This document shows, in pieces, positions 21,895 through 31,440 of a stretch of 64,000 nt of DNA; position 1 is the stretch's first letter; the number at the start of each line of letters is the position of its first letter. The stretch lies in assembly GCA_016648135.1 (NCBI GenBank), contig JADDOH010023013.1, positions 1 to 64,000 on the forward strand, written 5' to 3'. The notes beneath the pieces were generated by a model that worked only from the letters and a program-made list of their open reading frames with translations, did no database searches and was not told the DNA's origin. Position numbers and translations under genes: made by a program. The stretch is from Agrypnia vestita. Its lineage: Eukaryota > Arthropoda > Insecta > Trichoptera > Phryganeidae.

Positions 21895-22085
21895 ACGCGA
21901 ATACGGAATACGTGTTGCATCAATATTCTTACTTTTTTCAAACTAAGCTAAACGCCTTTTCTATGAAAATGGAGCTATCTTACTGGTGTACTGGAATAGG
22001 GCTCGAACCACCGACCAGTGAATCGCTAGGTGAGAATCATAACCACTACACCAACAAATACTTATTACACAAATTGCGTCTACCC
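21895..22085 (-). mobile_element. tRNA-derived SINE, best-preserved copy
   Basis: On the minus strand, TGGTGTAGTGGTTATGATTC gives an A-box region and GGTTCGAGCCC (21999-22009) is a perfect B box. A body with TTTCATAGAAAAGGCGTTTA, a tail ATTGATGCAACACGTATTCC and A-rich terminus follow. The body and tail are shared with 3232-4195. These are internal pol III promoter signals, so transcription is conceivable. The cloverleaf is not complete enough for a real tRNA gene. Confidence 0.65.
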
Positions 22086-22479
22086 ACAATCAATTTTTCA
22101 AATATTATATATCCAAAAGTCTGAAAAAATGTTTCGAATCTCGAGAAAAACGCAAAAAAATTTAATTCGTTTAAAAATGCAGCTACCACGCTAATTCCAA
22201 ATTGTACATTTTTGAATATGTCATGACTTATTCTTTATTCGATGTATCGTTTTTAATTTTTCTTGGATCTTTAAGCTGTAAGTAAAAGAAAAAAAAAGAT
22301 TTTTTGAAAATGTCTAGGTGGTGTAATCTCTTCACCTATTGTTTATTATCTTTATCCAGTTAATTAAAAAACCTAATTGAACTATAAAAACTCGGAATAC
22401 TTTTGAGCAACTTGTAGGTAGCGTTCCGATATTTTTTAAACTCGGGTTAAACTTTGGATCGTTGCCAATACATCACCAA
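22086..22479. other. No feature recognised
   Basis: A tract at 22290-22325 resembles 11330-11370 (GATTTTTTGAAAATGTC). Confidence 0.3.
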
Positions 22480-22692
22480 GTGTCCCCGCCGCTCATTCTC
22501 ATTCATTGGAGCTGAAACTCTCGCCTCTCTAGTGTTATTTCCTCCCTCTCGGACCGACACATCGCCGATTGCCAAAAAGGGCCGAGTGTCCCCGCCGCTC
22601 ATTCTCATTCATTGGAGCTGAAACTCTCGCCTCTCTAGTGTTATTTCCTCCCGCTCGGACCGACACATCGCCAATTGCCAAAAAGGGCCGAG
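22480..22692 (+). repeat. 106-bp tandem duplication, two copies
   Basis: Unit 1 (22480-22585) and unit 2 (22586-22691) start GTGTCCCCGCCGCTCATTCT and differ at two bases. A continuous frame (22569-22763) runs through unit 2, but it has no known domain. The duplication is recent by its low divergence. Confidence 0.85.
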
Positions 22693-22866
22693 AACTTTTC
22701 ATATCAGTTCACTTAGTGTTTATGAGAAGACTGTCGGTCCAGAAATTATACGATTTCGATTAACACTGAGATTGCAATAATCATTTACTTTTTATAAATC
22801 GCTACTGAGAAATTTGAATCTAGCGCGAGGCGCAATTATAGACTCTCGCTATCAAACGTGTATAGG

Positions 22867-23042
22867 TCTTTCCATTTAAGATAGACAATCGAAGCGGTAC
22901 GTGTAAACCATACGTACTACGAGCATTGTTTCCTTGTGATGGTGTTTACGGGTATAAATACCAACGCAACGAAACAATGTGCCTCGTACGCACGGCTTAC
23001 ACATACTAATTCGATTATCTTTCTTAAATGGAAAGAGATCTA
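22867..23042. repeat. Long imperfect hairpin
   Basis: Left arm 22867-22937 and right arm 22966-23042 pair over about 70 bp (TCTTTCCATTTAAGA at the base; CATTGTTTC near the loop). The 28-nt loop is centred on GGTATAAATACC. Pairing is ~75-80% by eye. It could be a MITE or a source of hairpin-derived small RNA. No target duplication was found. Confidence 0.6.
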
Positions 23043-23219
23043 TGCGAGTTTTAATTTTTGTCTCTTTCTGCAAATCAAAATCTCATCGCGTCTCACTCTG
23101 AGGACCTGTGTTGATTTTATACGTAGTCGATATGTCACCTTCAATTATTATTATACTGGATATAAATTGAGTGTAGTATTATCAACAAGTCAAAAAAAAA
23201 ATCTGAAAAAGCCAAACTA

Positions 23220-23540
23220 GTTATTATTACTGGCGATTTTAACGCCAAAATTGTAGAGAGGAAACAAGGAGATCCCCATAATATAGGACAGTTTGGACTG
23301 GGAAACGGAAATGAAAGGGACGAAATGTTGCTAGACTATCTACGTAAAGAGGAATTGTACTGTCTAAATACCTTCTATAAAAAAAACAAACATAAAAAAG
23401 ATGGACTTGGTGAAGCCCAGACGGAAAGACCAGAAATGAGATAAGACTACATTCTGACAGACAAAAAGAAATATTGTAAGGACGTCTCGGTATTGAATAA
23501 ATTTGACACAGGAGTGACCACAGATTATTTCGGGTATTTT
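23220..23540 (+). pseudogene. LINE endonuclease domain remnant
   Basis: Reads VIITGDFNAKI, GQFGLGNGNERDEMLLDYL, DYILTDKKKYCKDVSVLNK. GDFN is the AP-endonuclease catalytic motif, and DYIL with a following (T)GSDH block is expected. Here the last motif has become GVTTDYF and there is an in-frame stop before DYIL, so activity is lost. Frames change again after 23540. Confidence 0.7.
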
Positions 23541-24169
23541 TTAGGGTAAATACAAGAATGGAAAGGAAAGCTTTGACAAACAAAATAAGTCACACACAAA
23601 CATTAGATTTATTAACTATAAACAAAGATATTTTTCAATAAATACTTGTAGATAAAATAGAAGGAGAAAGAGATCTCGAAAAAATGAAAATACACACTCT
23701 TAACAATAAATTAACATCAATTATCCAAACATCTGTAAAAAAGATTTCATATAGAATATAGACAATAAAAAAAATAACAGCAAATTATCAAATAGCACAC
23801 TCACTCTAATTGAAAAACGAAAAACCCTTTCTAGAGACTCAGATGAATATAAAATCAGTAACAAAACAATCAAAAAGTAAATTAGAAAAGATATTAGAAG
23901 CTATAACACATAAATAATTTCGCAAACAATAGAAACTAATAAAAATATGAAAGTCTTAAAACGGATAAAATCTCATGGAAATCATAACATAACTTAAATA
24001 AAAAATGAAAATGGAATTATTGTAAGAGATAAGGAATCTATATTGAAAAAATTTACTCAGAGCTCTACACATCACGAACCAAAATAAGGTAGAAGAAAGA
24101 TGCATATTCTGGAATAAAGTTATATTTATTTATTTTATTTATTTATATTGAATGTAGGATCCGAAGAAT

Positions 24170-24665
24170 TACCAGAAATAGATATCGAAGAGATAGAAAA
24201 TGCCTTAAAGCAAATGAAAAATAATAAGGCTCCGGGTACAGATCAAATAAACTAGCGATATGCTAAAACTAGGGGGAAGAAAATTGATAGAAGCCATAAA
24301 AATACTATTAAACAAATGTCTAGAAGAAGTAAAAATACCTTGTGATTGGCAAAACGTGGAGACAAAAACAAAGACTTAAAAAAGGAGACAGCGATAATCT
24401 AGAAAACTATCGACCCATAAGTTTGCTTTCGCATTTATATAAATTGTTAACATAGATCATGACGAATCGCCTAACGCTAAAATTTAACCACCGGCTTCCT
24501 CAAAAGTTTTGGAACCAGAGACGACATTCAAACTCTGAGATTGCTCATAGAAAAAACAACAGAGTATAATATACCTATACACTTAACTTTTATTGACTAT
24601 CAAAAAGCATTTGACTTAGGTGAAAGGTGGGCAATCATCGAAGCACTCCAAAACCCGAGAATAGA
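24170..24665 (+). pseudogene. LINE reverse transcriptase domain remnant
   Basis: Blocks in changing frames read EIENALKQMKNNKAPGTDQI, then DNLENYRPISLLSHLYKL, then IPIHLTFIDYQKAFD. These are RT motifs 0-3: APG.D, NYRPISLL, and FIDY.KAFD, which holds the first catalytic Asp. The YADD motif is not present before the truncation. Confidence 0.75.
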
Positions 24666-24742
24666 TTCTAGAAATATACGACTAGCTGTGCCCGCGCGGC
24701 TTTGCACGCGTAGATTTTTAGTACACTGTTTGGATCGTCATA

Positions 24743-24791
24743 GAACTTTCGCGAACCTTCTAGAACATTCTCCTTCCAGAACTTTCAAGAA
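24743..24791. promoter_or_regulatory. Heat-shock-element array (6 + 4 pentamers)
   Basis: GAA/TTC triplets start at 24743, 24748, 24753, 24758, 24763 and 24768, then after a 1-bp phase change at 24774, 24779, 24784 and 24789. They alternate orientation at 5-bp spacing. This is the nGAAnnTTCn binding pattern of heat shock factor; three pentamers are normally sufficient. Confidence 0.6.
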
Positions 24792-24859
24792 ATTTATCGA
24801 ATGTACAGGAACCTTCTAGACACACCGACACATTCCGCCACTTAGTTTAAAACCTTATA

Positions 24860-24887
24860 GAACTTTCGGGAATTTTCTAGAACCTTC
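24860..24887. promoter_or_regulatory. Second heat-shock-element array (6 pentamers)
   Basis: GAA 24860, TTC 24865, GAA 24870, TTC 24875, GAA 24880, TTC 24885, all in strict 5-bp phase. Confidence 0.6.
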
Positions 24888-24900
24888 TCAGGAAAGATGA

Positions 24901-25621
24901 ACGGGCATGAGTATGAGTATAGAGATGACGATAGCGGGAAGGAGAGGGGAGAGCGAGAGAGAATGGAACTGAGAGAGAGAAGAATGGAGGAGAACGAGAA
25001 GAGATATATACATATAAAGATATAGGTATATTGATTAAAATAAAGAGCTTAAGTTAAAATTGGACAACTCTGTATTTGTCTCGCTGGTCTCGTGCGAAAT
25101 ATAAAATCTCGTGAGCCCAGCGTCAGTTGCCGGTGTAGAGGCTGCGCTGCGCTGGACCCGGAAATACTTTGGTCTGCAGCCGGGTAATGTATGCGCACCG
25201 GCCGGACTCCTTCCGGATTCCACGCGCGGGGCTGACATCCTCACAAATACGGCAGACTAGACACAAGAGGAATGCGGAGATTCGGTCCCTATCACACGCA
25301 ACCTTTCATGACCAACTCGGATGGGACATGTCGGACGAGCAGTGGCGGGACCCTTCAAATAGTACACGAGGTTATGGGATGAGGCCGCTCGGCAGACCCG
25401 GACAATGTTCTGGCCTATCTGAACAAACTGGGAGGCACGAGGGATGGGAACGGAAAGCGTAGATCGGAAGAAGTAGAAAGGCATCGTCCAGAAGATTACG
25501 GCTCTACGAGAGTTAGACGGCTACCAAAAGTGATAGATAATAATAAATATGAAGCGAATATACCTATCAACAGTAAAATGATCACACACAAATTAACACA
25601 AAAAATATCTGCTCATTGTGC
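24901..25621. other. Unassigned; purine tract and a possible LTR-like stretch
   Basis: A GA-rich tract (24930-25010) is followed by TATA-like, AATAAA (25039) and CTCGTGCGAAATATAAAATC words that could be LTR-like, but no partner LTR is in the window. Frames at 25035-25484 on both strands overlap. One reads GRPGQCSG like LINE C-termini, too weak to call. Confidence 0.25.
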
Positions 25622-25785
25622 ATGCTTATTACATCATTATCATCATCATCATTCTTGGCACTACAACCCTTGGTGGGTCAAAGGCCTCCTCAATAATTTT
25701 CCTCCACTCATCTCGGTCTAGTACCAGCTCTCTCCAATTTCGAAGCTCTAAGGCAGAGATATCTTTGAGGATATGCTTATTACAT
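25622..25785 (-). mobile_element. Tiny LINE 3' insertion with 13-bp TSD
   Basis: ATGCTTATTACAT at 25622-25634 and 25773-25785 flanks 138 bp. On the minus strand these encode LNWRELVLDRDEWRKI-like codons (disrupted), then GTTGTAGTGCCAAGAATGAT and a (GAT)n tail. It is the same family as 56294-56634, in opposite orientation and more severely 5'-truncated. Confidence 0.8.
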
Positions 25786-26150
25786 ACATAGTATTAATCC
25801 AGAGGTATGCTCATTACATACCTACATGGTATTAAAAGTATATTTTTGATTTGAACAGTATTGGTTTTGAGAAAATGAAATAAGGTTTTGAATGCGTGTG
25901 AGTGGCAGCCAAATTATTACATAGAATTAATATTAGATCAGCTTTTATGCAACAGTTGGATTAGTGATTATAGTTTATATGCTTAATTGGAATTCCTAAT
26001 CTAAAGTTGACATATTTAAAAAAAAATATTTGAATTTTATCCATTCAATTCTATTCGTTCGTAAACACAAATATACCATAGAGTACACATTTTATAACTT
26101 TGCTCTTTTTAACGCACGTATACTTTTGGGTATAAAACAATAATAATTTA
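25786..26150. other. No feature recognised
   Basis: Contains a second GTATGCTCATTACATACCTAC near 25805 that echoes the preceding duplication site, a likely chance or old local duplication. Confidence 0.3.
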
Positions 26151-26154
26151 ATAT

Positions 26155-26597
26155 AAAAGTAACAATCTTTGTACGACCACATTCTTGTTTTTAACGTCTA
26201 CCGTTTTCGATACCACTATATCTTCGTCAGGACGGACGCGCAATAACTGTGCCATAAATGATGTACTAATTATTTTAATGTTGCGTGAGGTCGTGGCCTT
26301 ATTTGTTTTGGTGGTACAGGGTGGAATCTGACCGAGAAACTTTAAAATTTAAAGCATTTTAATGATGGCTTATTCGTGAAAATTAATTGGATAATTTAGT
26401 ATTGAGCAACTTTTGGATTTTATACATTTCTAAATTATCTAATCGAAGGCTTCTTTTATTTATGCGTAGAATTTTAATGCCATTTTATTTTTTAAATGTG
26501 CCCTGACGAAGAAATAGTGATATCACGACCATAGACTAAATTAGTAGACGTTAATAAAAACAATCAATGTGGTTTATACAAAGTTTGTTATTTTTTG
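26155..26597. mobile_element. Penelope-type inverted-repeat unit
   Basis: The left end (AACAATCTTTGTACGACCAC) mirrors the right end (GTGGTTTATACAAAGTTTGTT). Inner words AACGTCTAC and GTAGACGTT also mirror. CTGACGA cores lie inward of each end. About 275 bp lie between the cores. The arms are more diverged than in the 18.2-kb unit. Confidence 0.55.
26200..26236 (-). ncRNA. Hammerhead-like core, partly decayed
   Basis: Minus strand CTGACGA (26224-26230), spacer with GATAT/GTATC pairing potential, then GAAAA in place of GAAAC (about 26204-26208). The partner at 26503-26509 keeps CTGACGA but has CGACC instead of GAAAC. Confidence 0.35.
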
Positions 26598-26599
26598 GA

Positions 26600-27029
26600 A
26601 CAATTCATAATAATTGACATATTTCTATTAGTGCGTACTAACAACACAATAACTGGATCTAGACAAAAAATATACAAGTCTCATTCACCAGCGGTGACAT
26701 CTATATATTCCTTAAATTAAAAACCATAGATGGCGATAGCGTAATTGTATCAAATGAGATACAAAAAAACTTATTTGTAGTATTATAATTTTCAAAATTT
26801 TGATAGATGTGTAACTCACGTTGGGTGGAATCGGTGTACGGCACATTGTGTAAAGTGATCACATAAGTCAACCCGTAAAGACATGTCGGAAGCCCTGCGG
26901 ACACCCAATAAAGAGTTCAATTCACGCTTTCCCATATAAATAACATATTCTGTGTGAGACTGAATTAATTATTGAAATAGTTTAATTGTGAAATATGTGT
27001 AGGTAACTGAAAAGCGCATCCCCCCATTG
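26600..27029. other. No feature recognised
   Basis: A 67-codon minus frame (26701-26904) has no domain. Confidence 0.35.
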
Positions 27030-27425
27030 AGCGCTTCGCTAACAAGTCACCCGTCTGTGCTCGGGCGCAACCCGCTGAATTCCGGAGGGCGGCCGGCGTA
27101 TATGGTATACAATAGCTGAGATATTCACTCCGGCCAGTGTGGGGAGTACAGTGTAGTCCGTATAATATTAGGAAACTAGGCGAGAAGTTGCATGGGCAAG
27201 TTTTTGCAGCATCCCGCCATTAAAGCCACTCCCAGATGTCAACGAGATCCATCGTCGGCACCGCCGCCCGGCAAAGCGGAGCCACTGTGAGGAAAGGCAC
27301 CGCGCACCGCGGCGGGGAAACGCCGCGTCCGGGAAGCGGCGGTCCGCTGCGGCCGTGCTAGGCTGGTTGGCTGGCTCGGGACCAGACTAGACCGTCTAGA
27401 CTAGAAGTGAAGAACCATCGGACAC
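27030..27425. other. GC/CpG-rich island
   Basis: Dense CpG (ACCGCGCACCGCGGCGGGGA near 27300) with embedded CAGCATCCCGCCATTAAAGC. No long frame. It ends in a small palindromic run AGACTAGACCGTCTAGACTAG near 27386. A candidate host regulatory block or untranslated exon. Confidence 0.3.
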
Positions 27426-27948
27426 TATTTCTCACCACTACATACACAACGTACACTCGGCAGAGGCTGGGCTCAAACGTTGGATAACTTGGGAAAACAC
27501 TAAATAGTATTTAATAAAACATTACGTTCTTACCCCCATATGAAAACGTATGAATTATTGTAAATAAAGAATTTACTTAGGTACTTTGTATTCACGTTGT
27601 GTTTGGTACCATGAATACTATCAACTAAATCCAAAGTATAAGAACATTTTTTTTATTTATAGTGTTTGTTTTATATTTTTCTTATTTTGTTCTCACTATA
27701 TTGTCAGTTGCTCATCTCGGCACAGGTTCTTCCTAGTGAGATGAGCGGCTCAATTTCAAGATGAAGATAAATAAATTTAAAGAAATAAATAGTCGCATAT
27801 GATGTATAACATTTGACATCTCACAATTAAACATATCAATTCAGCAGCGACATACTCGTACATTAACCTCGAAATGAAAAAAAGTTAATATGGAAATATT
27901 TATTAATATTAAAAGTTCATTTATAAATACATTTATAGATATATATAT
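27426..27948. other. No feature recognised
   Basis: AT-rich. GCTCATCTCGG (27710) and GAGATGAGC (27739) form a short inverted pair. Confidence 0.3.
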
Positions 27949-28560
27949 AGGGTTATTTGGAAAACATTAATAACCTCGCAGGACTCTACCTTGATTATGA
28001 GTTTTTTTTAATATATATTATTTTTTTTGATATTTAATACATTATACATATGCCAAAGGGCACAGCAGTTTTACGGCAGAAAATATTTTTAAAAATTTTG
28101 CTATCATGACCTAATATCAATAGTTATGGAGATATGCGACATAAAATTTGCATTTATTTTTGAATATTTCTGACTTATTTTTTGTAAAACGTTAGCTATC
28201 ATTACAGTAACTCATATCGATTACGAAAAACATTCGTTTCAATACAAGTTAAATAAAATGATAAAAACCCTGAAAAAATTCTAGTTGGATTGTTTTCAAT
28301 TTGGAATTTTAAGGTGTTTTTTTTATTTATTTGACTCCTATTAAAGGGAATGAATTTTCATGTTCGATATGAGTTACTGTAATGATAGTTCAACGTTTTA
28401 CAAAAAATAAGTCAGTAATATTTTTTTAAAAAATGCAAATTTTGATGTCGCGTATCTCGTTAACTATTGATATTAGGTCATAATAGCTTGAACATTTTCG
28501 ACTTATAATCAAGGCAGGAATATAGTCCTGCAAGGCTATTAATGTTTTCTAAATAACCCT
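27949..28560. mobile_element. Foldback (long terminal inverted repeat) element 1
   Basis: Ends AGGGTTATTTGGAAAACATT and its inverted partner open two ~200-bp arms with about 85% identity around a spacer near 28300. The inner arm sequence (CAATAGTTATGGAGATATGC; TTTCTGACTTATTTTTTG) recurs in the 48957-49476 element. No coding capacity and no certain target duplication. Confidence 0.7.
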
Positions 28561-28570
28561 GTATATCTCT

Positions 28571-28618
28571 ATGAATGATGTCCCCCTGGAGATTTATCTC
28601 CAGGGGGACATCATTCAT
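28571..28618. repeat. Perfect 23-bp palindrome, 2-nt spacer
   Basis: Arm 28571-28593 and its exact reverse complement 28596-28618 flank TT; the core includes GTCCCCCTGGAGAT. It sits just outside the foldback element and beside a second such palindrome. Confidence 0.9.
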
Positions 28619-28623
28619 ATTTT

Positions 28624-28669
28624 TCGTATTTTTCAATACTGGATTTTAATCCAGTATTGAAAAATACGA
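28624..28669. repeat. Perfect 22-bp palindrome, 2-nt spacer
   Basis: Arms 28624-28645 and 28648-28669 around TT (CGTATTTTTCAATACTGGAT in the left arm). There are only 5 bp between it and the preceding palindrome, and the sequences are unrelated. Confidence 0.9.
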
Positions 28670-28689
28670 TATTATTTGATGGCTTGTTG

Positions 28690-28900
28690 AGGAGGGTGAA
28701 GCGGCGATGGTGTCGCGCCGCTGGCCAGCCGAGCAGCCGAGGCTGGCTGCAGCGCGCATCGCGCCAATAAAAAAATCTATAAAAAACTCGTACGCGCCCG
28801 CCTCGGCTCGCATTTCTTGCTCCGACATAACAGCGCCGTGTTCCGGGTTATTCCCATACTCCACGCTCACCGCTCACCCACGCGAAGGTAAATAATCTAC
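28690..28900. other. GC-rich patch, possible conserved non-coding block
   Basis: Open on both strands (28646-28895) without domains. Contains GCGCCAATAAAAAAATCTAT within GC-rich flanks. Confidence 0.25.
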
Positions 28901-28936
28901 CTACCTACTCAATCTGACAATCCCTAAAATGATCCC

Positions 28937-29596
28937 TAACGCCGACCGCACACTGGAGGCGTTTTCGTACGAAATTGAGTAGTACGTATACGTACGAATA
29001 CGCAAGTACATTCCTGACCTTCGAGTAGTATTGAACATCGCACACTGCACACGACTTAGTAGTGCGTGTACGCACCTATAGATACGTCGTCCGACACGAT
29101 CCGGATTCGTTCGGAAATTTTTGCTATTTCGTACGACGGATATTAAAATTTTGTCAATTTGACACATGACCACAAATGTTTGTGGGACCAAAGTGATTCA
29201 ACTACGTGAACATCAGCGCAGATCGTGGCGGAGAATCTCTAAAGAACTAAAAAATACCTGTAAGTTAAATAATTTGGTTTAATGAAGGTGAGGTATAATA
29301 ATGTACTTCGAACAAAAAAACTTTTAAATATTTCTCCGATGTTATGAGCTTTCATTGCACTTCGATTCTCCCCAGCTTTTGTGAATCTATTAGATAGTCA
29401 TGAAATTTTTCATTATTTAAGTCTGCCATAATAGAGTTTTCCAGAAGATACAGATTATTCATTTGGCACAAACGTCATTGGAGAAATGCTGATCGTGACA
29501 ACGCAAGACGCAATCAATATGCGCGCTCCAATACGTACGAAAATAGTCGTACGAATACGTACGTAATAATTCGTATCCAAAGTGCGGCCGGCCTAA
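28937..29596. mobile_element. PIF/Harbinger-like MITE, 3-bp TSD
   Basis: TAA at 28937-28939 and 29594-29596 flanks a 654-bp unit. Its tips CGCCGACCGCACACTGG and (inverted) GGCCGGCCGCACTTTGG match at 13 of 17 positions. GTACG/CGTAC words cluster at both ends. An internal frame near 29190-29265 reads VIQLREHQRRSWRRISKELK, possibly an accessory-protein remnant. Confidence 0.6.
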
Positions 29597-29599
29597 CTC

Positions 29600-30540
29600 G
29601 AAGATACAATACTGGCTCGAAAGCCTACAATACTTGGTATAAAAACTCCGAAATTGACGATATTTACCGACGTGTGTAACAAAAATTTTAGATCACAGCG
29701 GTGAATGGTAGGACACTAAAGTTCCCCGAGATCAGAGGCAACCCTATATTCTGTCAGGGTTGAGTCTTACCTCCCTGGCCAGTGGACCGTGCTCAGAAAC
29801 TGCGCTCGTGTAATGGTCACAATCACATATCTCTTTTTCAACAATATTTTTCTCAGATCGTCCATATCCACAGTAAAATATACAAATTTGATTAATAATA
29901 TTGGATAAATAAATTTAACAAAATCGCCGTTTATTAACTTGTGTGTACATATGTACGTAAATTCTATGAACTTTTAAGATTGTATCGCACTTTATATCGT
30001 AACACTAGCTATAGCTACAGTATGTGTGTTGTTACGATGCAAAAAATGAACACAAAAGAAGTTTATCTATTAAGTAAGTTAGTAACTTTTTTAAACTAAA
30101 AAATATATATTTATTTGGAATAGCATATTGAGGCTTGTAATATAGGCCTGCCAAGCAACTTTCCCCCCCACTTTCTTCTTACCGGACAAAGCCAGGAATG
30201 GTCTTTTGATTGCGGTCGACCTATAGTCAAAGTCAAAGAACCTCTGAGATATATGAAATTATTGTGAATTTTAACAATTAGACTTTCCGAATTATGATTT
30301 TGATTAAAATTTCTATTTAAACAATGTAGGTTTTAATTGGATAATTTATAAATGTATTATTTTTGCATACATTTCAACGCACTTACGGGCTTCTACTTTA
30401 TAAAAACCTATATATATACACAGCCAGTATATACTTCGATATAAATACAATAAGAACAATTTAGGCCTAAAACAGAACAACTTTAACCATGGTTAAACAC
30501 ACATAAAGTATCGCAAGTAAAAAAAATTATAAGAAATCAA
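29600..30540. other. No feature recognised
   Basis: About 0.9 kb of AT-rich sequence without shared repeats or domains. Confidence 0.35.
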
Positions 30541-30584
30541 TATATCAGTATATATATATATATATTGTTTATATATATAAACCC
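30541..30584. repeat. AT dinucleotide-rich tract
   Basis: Alternating TA run interrupted by GTTTATA. Strand-symmetrical and slippage-prone. Confidence 0.7.
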
Positions 30585-30805
30585 GTGTTTCCCTACCTTC
30601 CAAGTTTTCTCCACAACCAGCCACAACCACCCACCGATGGTTTGGTGGTGGATAGACCTTGGCGTCACATCGAAAATATGCGAGTTTGGTGAGGGTGGCT
30701 GTGCGTGGGTGGGAGTGGGTGACGAAAATGTGCTTTCTAGCACATTTTTTTTGTTATGGGAAGGCCGCAAATGCTTCAGATTGTTTCAAAATAGGCGCGC
30801 CGACT

Positions 30806-31066
30806 GTGTCGGTGAGTCTAAAAGGTTCCAGAAAAACTTGCTCTAGAAAGTCTGGAAGGAGAAAGATCTAGAAAATACTTGAAAGTTCTATAAGGTACTA
30901 AACTGAGTGGCGGAATGTGTCGGTGTGTCTAGAAGGGTCCTATACATTCGATACATTTCTTGAAAGTTCTGGAAGGAGAATGTTCTAGAAGGTTCTCGAA
31001 AGTTCTATGACGATCCAAACAGTGTACTAAAAAACTGCGTGTGCGAAGCCGCGCGGGTACAGCTAG
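30806..31066 (+). mobile_element. Helitron-like repeat carrying heat-shock-element arrays, copy 2
   Basis: Ends ..GCCGCGCGGGTACAGCTAG followed by T, the same terminus as the 24.68-kb copy in opposite orientation. It contains two tandem units of 111 bp beginning GTGTCGGTGWGTCT (30806 and 30917). The second unit holds a strict heat-shock array; the first is a decayed version of it. No Rep/helicase ORF, so it is non-autonomous. Confidence 0.6.
30957..31005. promoter_or_regulatory. Heat-shock-element array (4 + 6 pentamers)
   Basis: TTC/GAA triplets start at 30957, 30962, 30967 and 30972, then with a 1-bp phase change at 30978, 30983, 30988, 30993, 30998 and 31003, in alternating orientation. 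The same architecture, phase change included, occurs in the 24.7-kb copy. Confidence 0.65.
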
Positions 31067-31214
31067 TATATTCATAAAATATGTAAAGATAAACCAAAAT
31101 ATCTTAAATAATCTATTTAATTTTTCTAAAAGTGTTTTTCAAAAGTTATAACCGATAATTTCCTGTAATTAACACTTACTTTTCTTTACTCATGCAAACT
31201 AGACATATTCGTAA
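31067..31214. other. AT-rich spacer
   Basis: Nothing recognised between two repeats. Confidence 0.3.
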
Positions 31215-31325
31215 TAAAACAAAACATTTTGTTTAAACACTATCTTATTGATAAATCACCACATTCGGGGCCAACAGTCCCTTCATAAGGATACAATGTA
31301 CATAAACAAAGTGTTTTTTGTACTA
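31215..31325 (-). repeat. Penelope-type end, decayed hammerhead-like core (family B)
   Basis: Third copy of the 470-620 family: TTGATAAATCACCAC, GGGGCCAACAGTCCCTTCAT, AAGGATACAATGTA. The CTGATGA box has become CTTATGA on the minus strand. Confidence 0.4.
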
Positions 31326-31388
31326 TTAGTATATAATAAATTTTGTACTATTAGTATATAAATTTTTTACTATTAGTATATAATACTA

Positions 31389-31440
31389 TCCCTTATATAC
31401 TATATTTTATATTAGTATATAAAATATAGTATATAAGGGA
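31389..31440. repeat. Perfect 23-bp palindrome at a LINE 5' junction
   Basis: TCCCTTATATACTATATTTT.. (31389-31411) and its reverse complement (31418-31440) flank TTAGTA. The right arm abuts the first recognisable LINE codons, so the palindrome may have formed during LINE integration or by later template switching. Confidence 0.85.

Larger units (their letters stand above)
23200..24680 (+). mobile_element. APE-type LINE, decayed, truncated by a Helitron-like repeat
   Basis: An endonuclease block at 23220-23540 is followed by an RT block at 24170-24660. Both are riddled with stops and frameshifts. The sense ends exactly where the Helitron-like 3' end begins at 24682, so the LINE 3' part is lost or displaced. 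The order EN-RT and the motif style suggest an RTE-like insect element. Confidence 0.7.
24682..24900 (-). mobile_element. Helitron-like repeat carrying heat-shock-element arrays, copy 1
   Basis: On the minus strand the unit ends ..CGCGGGCACAGCTAG followed by T. It has a GC hairpin (GCGTGCAAAGCCGCGC) just before CTAG, a Helitron-type 3' terminus. The body aligns with 30806-31066 (opposite orientation) over ~215 bp, including AGTGGCGGAATGTGTCGGTG. It contains two perfectly phased GAA/TTC arrays. The 5' terminus was not found. It could extend through the purine-rich tract 24930-25010. Confidence 0.6.

Noticed and set aside
21895..22085. Functional tRNA gene
   Set aside because: A and B boxes are present, but there is no complete cloverleaf or acceptor stem, and the body and tail are shared with other SINE copies.
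25169..25484. LTR retrotransposon or LINE C-terminus near 25.0-25.5 kb
   Set aside because: AATAAA plus a GRPG word are too weak; no second LTR, primer site or protease/RT motif was found.
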